Shown one piece after another: positions 59,091 to 64,000 of a stretch of 64,000 nucleotides of DNA. Numbering within the stretch: the stretch's first letter is position 1; the number at the start of each line of letters is the position of its first letter. The notes under the pieces were generated by a model. The model worked only from the letters and a program-made list of their open reading frames with translations, did no database searches and was not told the origin of the DNA. Source of the stretch: Paucibacter sp. KBW04 (GTDB lineage Bacteria > Pseudomonadota > Gammaproteobacteria > Burkholderiales > Burkholderiaceae_C); contig NZ_QAJN01000018.1 of assembly GCF_003852425.1 (NCBI RefSeq), positions 47,376 through 111,375 on the forward strand, given 5' to 3'. A program made the position numbers and the translations under genes.

Positions 59091-61076
59091 TTAGCTTTCT
59101 TCTTGATCGTGCATCAAATCCAGCGCCGAGACGGCGCGGTCCCTGCCCTGGGCCTTGGCCTGGTAGAGCGCACGGTCGGCCAGGGCCAGCCATTGCGAGG
59201 AGAAGGTGCCTGGGGTGGGCGGGCAGCTGCACATGCCGATGCTGGCGGTGACGCTGGGGCGCAAGGGAGAGCCCTTGTGCTCGATATTGGCCGCGGCCAA
59301 TAACTCGCGAAAGCGCGCCGCCACGGCCTGCATGCCTTGCTCGTCGGTCTGGGCCAGCAGGATGACGAACTCCTCGCCGCCGTAGCGGGCCACCAGATCG
59401 CCGGGCCGGTTGGCGGCATTGCGCAAGACATGGGCGACGGTCAGCAAACAGGTGTCGCCGGCCTGGTGGCCGTAGTGGTCGTTGTAGAGCTTGAAGTAGT
59501 CCACATCGATCAGCAGCAGGCTCAGCGGCTGATTGCTGCGCAGGCCGCGCCGCCACTCTTCCTCCAGGCGCTGCATCAGCAGGCGGCGGTTGGCCAGCTC
59601 GGTGAGGGCATCGGTGGTGGACAGGCGCAGCAGCTGCTCGTTGACGCGTTGCAACTCCTGCTCGAACTGCTTGCGATCGGTCAGGTCCGAGATCACGCCG
59701 ACAAACAGCTTTTCCGCCTGCTCCGGCACTTCGGAGACGGACAGCTGCACCGTCAGGATCAGGCCATTGCGATGCCGTGCCTGCAGCTCGCGCGGCTGGC
59801 CCATCAGGCGGCCGCCTTGGCCATGGGCAAAGCGGCGCAGGTATTCGTCGTGACCCTGGCGTTCTTTCTCGGGCATCAGCATGCTGACGTTGTGGCCCAG
59901 CATCTCGGCGCGGGCATAGCCGAACAGCCGCTCCACCGCCAGATTGCAGCTGAGGATGCGGCCGCCGCCGTCTATGGTCAGTATGGCCACGCCCGCCGTG
60001 CCGATGATGGCTTGCAGCTGGGCCTGGCTGGCTTTGAGTGCCTGCTCCTTGTGGATCAGATCGCTGACGTCTTGATGCACCATCAGCACAAAACCCTCGG
60101 GCGTGCGGGTCTGCGAGGTCTTGAGCCAGAGGCCGCCGGGCATCTGGCTGAGCAGGGTCAGGTCTTGCCTATCACCGTTTTGTGCGCGAAGGGCGAGGCG
60201 CTGGGTCAGCCACTCGTCCTCGCGGCCCAGGGCCTCCTGGGGCAGCTGGTCGGCCTGCTGGGCCGAGCGCTGCAAGGACTCAAAGGTCTGGCCGTAGGCG
60301 CCCGCCCGGTACAGATGCGGCTGCCAGTTGGCCAGGCGTTGGTTGACCATCACCAGGCGGTCGTGTTCGTCGTAGATCTCGATGCCGGCGGGCATGGCGT
60401 CGATGGCCCGCTCCAGCAGCTGGCGGTCGTGCTGGGCCTGGGCCTTGGCCTCGGCCAGGGCTTGCTGGGTTTGGATCAGCTCGGTCACATCCAGACGTAT
60501 GCCCACGGTGAAGCCCGAGGGGGTGCGGCGTTCGTGGATATGGGTCCAGCGGCCGCCGTACTCCTCCACCACGGGCTGCTCCTGGTGGCCGCGGCGGGCC
60601 AGGCGCTGCTCTAACCAGCTGGTTTCATTGCCGATGGCGGCCTGGATGGCGCCGCTTTGCAGGGATTGACGCAGCAGATCTTCCAGCTTGGCGCCGGGCA
60701 GCAATTGATCGGCCAGGCTGGGGTATTGCTCGCGCAGGCGCTGGTTGCAGATGACCAGGCGGTCGCGCTTGTCCCAGAGTTCAAAGCCGGCCGGCATGGC
60801 CTCGATGGCTTCGCCCAGGATTTGTTGCACGCCTTGCTGGTAGCGCTCGGAGGCTGCCAGCTTCTGCCGCCAGGCTTGCCACAGACCGCCGAGGCTGAGG
60901 CAGAGGCCGCCCAGCAGCAGGACTTGCAGCCCGGCGGCATAGGGCGGCAGTTTGGCCGTGGCAATGGCTTGCCAGCCCGCCAGGCCCAAGGCCATCAAAC
61001 CGAATGCGGCGGCCAGCCCAAGCCAACGCGGGACCGCGCGAAGAGTCTTCTTGCGAGGAGGAAGAACTGCCGCCAT
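59091..61076 (-). CDS. PAS-domain diguanylate cyclase
   Basis: A 661-residue membrane-linked enzyme that makes cyclic-di-GMP. Two N-terminal helices (LGLAAAFGLMALGLAGWQAI; GLQVLLLGGLCLSLGGLW) are followed by three PAS domains (AMPAGFELWDKRDRLVICNQ; AMPAGIEIYDEHDRLVMVNQ; GVAILTIDGGGRILSCNLAVERLFGY), the last of which is FixL-like. The GGDEF domain follows with LLIDVDYFKLYNDHYGHQAGD and the active loop GGEEF (signature intact). No EAL domain is present. A start at 61106 is possible; ATG 61076 is chosen with modest confidence. Confidence 0.92.
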   Translation of the reverse strand: MAAVLPPRKKTLRAVPRWLGLAAAFGLMALGLAGWQAIATAKLPPYAAGLQVLLLGGLCLSLGGLWQAWRQKLAASERYQQGVQQILGEAIEAMPAGFELWDKRDRLVICNQRLREQYPSLADQLLPGAKLEDLLRQSLQSGAIQAAIGNETSWLEQRLARRGHQEQPVVEEYGGRWTHIHERRTPSGFTVGIRLDVTELIQTQQALAEAKAQAQHDRQLLERAIDAMPAGIEIYDEHDRLVMVNQRLANWQPHLYRAGAYGQTFESLQRSAQQADQLPQEALGREDEWLTQRLALRAQNGDRQDLTLLSQMPGGLWLKTSQTRTPEGFVLMVHQDVSDLIHKEQALKASQAQLQAIIGTAGVAILTIDGGGRILSCNLAVERLFGYARAEMLGHNVSMLMPEKERQGHDEYLRRFAHGQGGRLMGQPRELQARHRNGLILTVQLSVSEVPEQAEKLFVGVISDLTDRKQFEQELQRVNEQLLRLSTTDALTELANRRLLMQRLEEEWRRGLRSNQPLSLLLIDVDYFKLYNDHYGHQAGDTCLLTVAHVLRNAANRPGDLVARYGGEEFVILLAQTDEQGMQAVAARFRELLAAANIEHKGSPLRPSVTASIGMCSCPPTPGTFSSQWLALADRALYQAKAQGRDRAVSALDLMHDQEES

Positions 61077-61138
61077 GGACGCCCATTCATGAGGATGCGC
61101 GCCCATTCTGGCCGAGCCGAGGCCGATGGCGAGGCCGA

Positions 61139-61864
61139 CTAATCCGATTTGTCAGCAGATGGCCCCTGCAAGGCGGCCCAGCGTTGCGGGGTGCCGACAT
61201 CGACCCAGGTTCCGAGGTAGAGGCTGGCGGAGATGGACTGGCGGCGGATGCCGTCTTCCAGCAGGGGCCGCAGCGCGGCCTTCTGGCCCAGGGGCAGGCC
61301 GGCGAAGGGGGCGGCCTTGAACAGGCCGACGCTGGCCCAGGTGTAGCGCGGCTCCGTGTCATTGCTGGCCAGGCCCGCCGGGCTGATGCCGAAGTCGCCC
61401 TTGGGGTGGTGGGGGCTGTTGGGCGCCAGCCAGAGCTGGGCATCCAGCGGCCCTTGGGCAAAGGCCTGGGCTTGATCTGGGTCAAAGCGGAAGTCGGGGA
61501 TGTAAACGTCGCCGGACACCACCCAGAAGGCGCCGTCGCCCTCGGCCGTCAGCAAATCGAGCGCACGGCGGATGCCGCCGGCGGTTTCCAGCGCCCCGGC
61601 CGGTTCGCCCGATTCATCGCTGTAATGCAGGCGCAGGCCCGGCCAGCGGGCGGCGAAGCGGCTGCCGTCGCCCAGGGCCAGCGGAAACTGCTCGCTGAGC
61701 CAGGCGGTGTTGATGACGATGTCGCGCACGCCAGCGGCGGCCAGGGCCTCGATATGCCATTCGATCAAGGGCCGGCCGTGCACGGGCAGCAGGGGTTTGG
61801 GGGTGTGGTCGGTGAGCGGCCGCATGCGCTCACCGCGCCCGGCCGCGAGGATGATGGCTCGCAT
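61139..61864 (-). CDS. murU: N-acetylmuramate alpha-1-phosphate uridylyltransferase
   Basis: MurU activates recycled MurNAc-1-phosphate with UTP in peptidoglycan recycling. The 241-residue product is a nucleotidyltransferase with the pyrophosphorylase loop MRAIILAAGRGERMRPLTDHTPKPLLPVHGRPLIEWHIE, the VSGDVYIP metal site and a C-terminal GTWVDVGTPQRWAAL. It lacks the left-handed helix domain of GlmU, as MurU does. No amgK or other recycling gene is adjacent in this window. ATG 61864 fits the conserved start. Confidence 0.9.
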   Translation of the reverse strand: MRAIILAAGRGERMRPLTDHTPKPLLPVHGRPLIEWHIEALAAAGVRDIVINTAWLSEQFPLALGDGSRFAARWPGLRLHYSDESGEPAGALETAGGIRRALDLLTAEGDGAFWVVSGDVYIPDFRFDPDQAQAFAQGPLDAQLWLAPNSPHHPKGDFGISPAGLASNDTEPRYTWASVGLFKAAPFAGLPLGQKAALRPLLEDGIRRQSISASLYLGTWVDVGTPQRWAALQGPSADKSD

Positions 61865-61899
61865 GGCGCCAGTGTAAAAGGCGCGAGCGCCATGCCTAG

Positions 61900-62060
61900 G
61901 GAAGCTCTGCATAAATCGGGGCGAGGTCGGGTTTGCGGATCGGGATGGGATGCAAGGCGCAGTCTGAAGCCAATGGCCCTAGCTATTGGCGAGAACTGCA
62001 ACGCAGCAGACCGCCCGAGTCCGCGCTATCCCGGGCCGGCCTGATTTGTGCAGAGCTTCC
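61900..62060. mobile_element. MITE-like element, 161 bp, with terminal inverted repeats and CTAG target duplication
   Basis: The ends are GGAAGCTCTGCA(T/C)AAATC in inverted orientation, 17 of 18 positions matching. The element is flanked directly by CTAG on both sides (61896-61899 and 62061-62064), a four-base duplication of the kind IS5-family transposases make. It has no coding capacity, so it needs a transposase in trans. It sits between murU and the histidine kinase. Confidence 0.75.
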
Positions 62061-62069
62061 CTAGGTTTT

Positions 62070-62183
62070 AGAGCGGCTAACAAAGCTCAGCGAAGCGGTC
62101 CTGGCAAGGCGTGTTGTCGCAGACAGTACAAAAAGTAGGGCAAGGCAACACAACGCAGCCAGGAGAGTTTTGTTAGCCGCTCT
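62070..62183. mobile_element. palindromic MITE-like element, 114 bp, overlapping the kinase 3' end
   Basis: Perfect 15-base terminal inverted repeats (AGAGCGGCTAACAAA) bound a second partly self-complementary core (CCTGGC/GCCAGG, GTGTTG/CAACAC), so the RNA or single-stranded DNA would fold into one long hairpin. Its right arm contains the stop codon and last codons of the histidine kinase gene. It starts 5 bp after the first element's target duplication. A transcriptional terminator function is also possible. Confidence 0.7.
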
Positions 62184-63996
62184 TGGCTTCGCCGGCCTCC
62201 GGCCCGCGCACCGGGATCCATACCTTGAAGCAAGTGCCTTTGCCGGGGGTGGACTCCACCTCGATACGGCCGCCATGTTTTTTGACGATGGAGAAGGACA
62301 GGGACAGGCCCAGGCCCGTGCCCTTGCCCACCGCCTTGGTGGTGAAGAAGGGGTCGAAGATGCGACGCTGCACCTCGGGCGGCATGCCGCTGCCGTTGTC
62401 GATGACGCTGATGCAGACCCAGTCGCCGCCCTCGCAGCGGGTTTGCAAGGTGATTTCGCCGCGCTGCTCGATGGCGTGACTGGCGTTGACGATCAGGTTC
62501 ATAAAGACCTGGTTGAGCTGGGCCGCCAGGCAGCGCACCGCCGGCAGCTGGCCGTAGTCGCGCTTGATCTCGGCCTTGTACTTGACCTCGTTCATCACGA
62601 CGTTGAGGGTGGACTCCAGGCCCTTGTTGATGTCGGCGTCCTGCCAGTCGCTTTGGTCTACGCGGCTGAAGTCCTTCAAATCCTGCACGATCTTTTTGAC
62701 GCGGTTCAGCCCGTCTTCGCTCTCCTGCAGCAGCAGGGGCAGGTCTTCGTGGATGAAGTCGAAGTCGGCGGCCTTGCGCAGCTGCTTGATCTGGCCGTGG
62801 ACTTGCGGCGGTAGCTGCTCGATGGTGACGCATTCAAACAGACCGATCAGCTGCAGCATGGACTCCATATAGCGCCGCATGGTGCTGAGGTTGGAGGACA
62901 CAAAGCCCACCGGATTGTTGATCTCATGCGCCACACCGGCCGCCAGCTGGCCGATGGAGGCCAGCTTCTCGGACTGCAGCAGCTGGCTTTGCGCCTCGGC
63001 CAGGCGGGCATTGGCCTGCTTCATTTCGCCGTAATTGCGCACCAGCTCCATCTGCGCGCGCATCACATCGCTGCGGTCTTGCAGCAGCCACCAGATGCAG
63101 GCGGTGGGGTCTTGGGTGTCTGAGGTGTAGGCGATCATCTGCACCCAGATCTCGTTGCCGTTGGCGGTGGTCAAACTCATCTCATGCGCCAGAGACTCAC
63201 CGCGCTTGAGCACGGGAATCGTCTGGCGGATCAAATCGGTATAGGCCTTGCGATCGGGGAAGAAGCGCCGGGTGTATTCGCCCACGGCCGAACCGTCGTC
63301 CAACTCAAAGACCTCGGCGAACTTTTTGTTGGCGCGCAGGATCTGCCGCCCGCTGGTGCAGAGAATGCCCACCGAGGCGTTCTCCATAAAGGCGTCCAGC
63401 TCCAGATGGCTTTTCAGCGCATCGGCCGTGCGTATGGCTACCAGGCGCTCCAGCTCCTGCTGGTGGCGCTTGAGGGCGTCCTCGGCGCCGCGTCTTTCGG
63501 TCACATCCTGCATGGAGGCGATGGCGCCCACCGTCTTGCCCTGCACATCAAAGAGCGGCACGGCGGTGCAGAAGATCCAGCGCCCAGTGCCGCGCAGATG
63601 GGGGTAGAACTGCTCCATCTCAAAAGCCTTGGGCACCAGGCTGGAGGGCTTGAGCGCATCGCCGTACAAGGCTTGCAGCTGCGGGCGCAACTCCTCGTGG
63701 ATCAGCATCTCGGCCAGCAAGGGGCGGGGTTCGGGATAGAAGGCGCGCCAGGCTTCGGTGCTGCCGATGATGTCAAAGGCCTCAATACCGGTCAGCTGAA
63801 CGCAGCCGCTATTCCAGTGGGTGACCCGGCAGTTGGCGTCCAGCACCAAAGTGGGCACGGGGTTGTTCTCCAGGATCTGCTGCATCACCCGGCCTACATC
63901 CAGCAAGCTCATCTGCACATGGCGGATATCGCTCAAGTCCATGCAGGTCAGCAGCACCAGGGGGCCTTGAGCACTCTCGTTATGGCGGGCCGTCAC
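62173..63996 (-). CDS. PAS-containing sensor histidine kinase (5' end may lie beyond the window)
   Basis: A hybrid-type sensor of at least 607 residues. PAS domains occur at about residues 40-175 (NPVPTLVLDANCRVTHWNSGC ... GAIASMQDVTERRGAED) and 200-320 (ENASVGILCTSGRQILRANKKFAEVF). A HisKA-like dimerisation segment follows with ASIGQLAAGVAHEINNPVGFV (phospho-His in HEINNP). The HATPase lobe has NLIVNASHAIE, DNGSGMP, FDPFFTTKAVGKGTGLGLSLS and GKGTCFKVWIP. The frame is still open at the window edge, so the start (GTG 63996 or ATG 63942) is uncertain. Its stop is inside the palindromic element. No response regulator is visible. Confidence 0.88.
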   Translation of the reverse strand: MTARHNESAQGPLVLLTCMDLSDIRHVQMSLLDVGRVMQQILENNPVPTLVLDANCRVTHWNSGCVQLTGIEAFDIIGSTEAWRAFYPEPRPLLAEMLIHEELRPQLQALYGDALKPSSLVPKAFEMEQFYPHLRGTGRWIFCTAVPLFDVQGKTVGAIASMQDVTERRGAEDALKRHQQELERLVAIRTADALKSHLELDAFMENASVGILCTSGRQILRANKKFAEVFELDDGSAVGEYTRRFFPDRKAYTDLIRQTIPVLKRGESLAHEMSLTTANGNEIWVQMIAYTSDTQDPTACIWWLLQDRSDVMRAQMELVRNYGEMKQANARLAEAQSQLLQSEKLASIGQLAAGVAHEINNPVGFVSSNLSTMRRYMESMLQLIGLFECVTIEQLPPQVHGQIKQLRKAADFDFIHEDLPLLLQESEDGLNRVKKIVQDLKDFSRVDQSDWQDADINKGLESTLNVVMNEVKYKAEIKRDYGQLPAVRCLAAQLNQVFMNLIVNASHAIEQRGEITLQTRCEGGDWVCISVIDNGSGMPPEVQRRIFDPFFTTKAVGKGTGLGLSLSFSIVKKHGGRIEVESTPGKGTCFKVWIPVRGPEAGEAKSG

Positions 63997-64000
63997 CTCC

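Overview
This 64 kb window looks like chromosomal DNA of a high-GC betaproteobacterium of the order Burkholderiales, probably in the Leptothrix/Roseateles/Rubrivivax neighbourhood. That placement is inferred from gene content and order (bamE-dapB-exbB-exbD beside fur, hpf-ptsN-hprK, glnE next to yhdP, a PEP-CTERM protein, a Sox cluster and a LitR-type light regulator), not from any database search. Most genes are ordinary and tightly packed, often with 4-nt ATGA overlaps. I see no tRNA, rRNA, CRISPR array, prophage or intact insertion sequence.

Layout. 1-8.1 kb is housekeeping: an exbD/exbB/dapB/bamE operon (minus), fur (plus), hprK, ptsN and hpf (minus), corA (plus) behind a long structured leader, and an ArnT-like glycosyltransferase (minus). 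8.1-17.3 kb is a light/photo-oxidative stress island. A nine-gene minus-strand run (FAD oxidoreductase, DUF1365, cyclopropane-synthase-like methyltransferase, chalcone-isomerase-like protein, MFS transporter, DUF3833 lipoprotein, short-chain dehydrogenase, NTF2-like protein, then the glycosyltransferase) lies next to a glutathione peroxidase gene. The peroxidase is divergent from litR, a MerR regulator that keeps the adenosylcobalamin-photoreceptor motifs W-x9-EH and ExHxxG. The litR/gpx promoter carries symmetrical TTTGTC-TAN-GACAAA-type boxes.

17.5-23.1 kb holds two small exported or membrane proteins, a YtrA-like GntR/ABC transporter operon with a clear inverted-repeat operator, trmO, a PLP-dependent lyase and a glutathione S-transferase. 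23.5-35.8 kb is a complete thiosulfate-oxidation (Sox) locus: soxCDYZAXB, a GlcG/HbpS-like protein, a DsrE-like protein, a YeeE/YedE thiosulfate-type transporter, soxH-like and soxW-like genes, a second YeeE/YedE gene facing them, a small cytochrome c and an ArsR-type SoxR-like regulator with a cysteine pattern suited to persulfide sensing. Just after it lies a decayed copy of the glutathione S-transferase.

36.4-54.4 kb carries a solute-binding-like protein, a Crp/Fnr regulator, a PEP-CTERM HAF-repeat protein, a DMT exporter, a rhombosortase-like intramembrane protease overlapping glnE, the very large yhdP, a nitrilase-family amidase, several small lipoproteins or exported proteins, a UbiH-type hydroxylase and a large orphan lipoprotein. 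54.6-64 kb has an aldo/keto reductase, a DUF1801 protein, a Kef-type antiporter, small secreted proteins, a PAS-GGDEF diguanylate cyclase, murU and a PAS histidine kinase that may continue past the window end. Two places here show genome decay or mobile DNA: a graveyard at 58.0-58.3 kb (remnants of an outer-membrane barrel gene fused to a second copy of the DUF1801 3' end), and two MITE-like inverted-repeat elements at 61.9-62.2 kb, one of which supplies the kinase stop codon.

The most interesting systems are the LitR-controlled membrane-lipid/oxidative-stress cluster, the structured corA leader with a proline-rich mini-ORF and an attenuator-like end, the accessory genes in the Sox locus, and the MITE pair.
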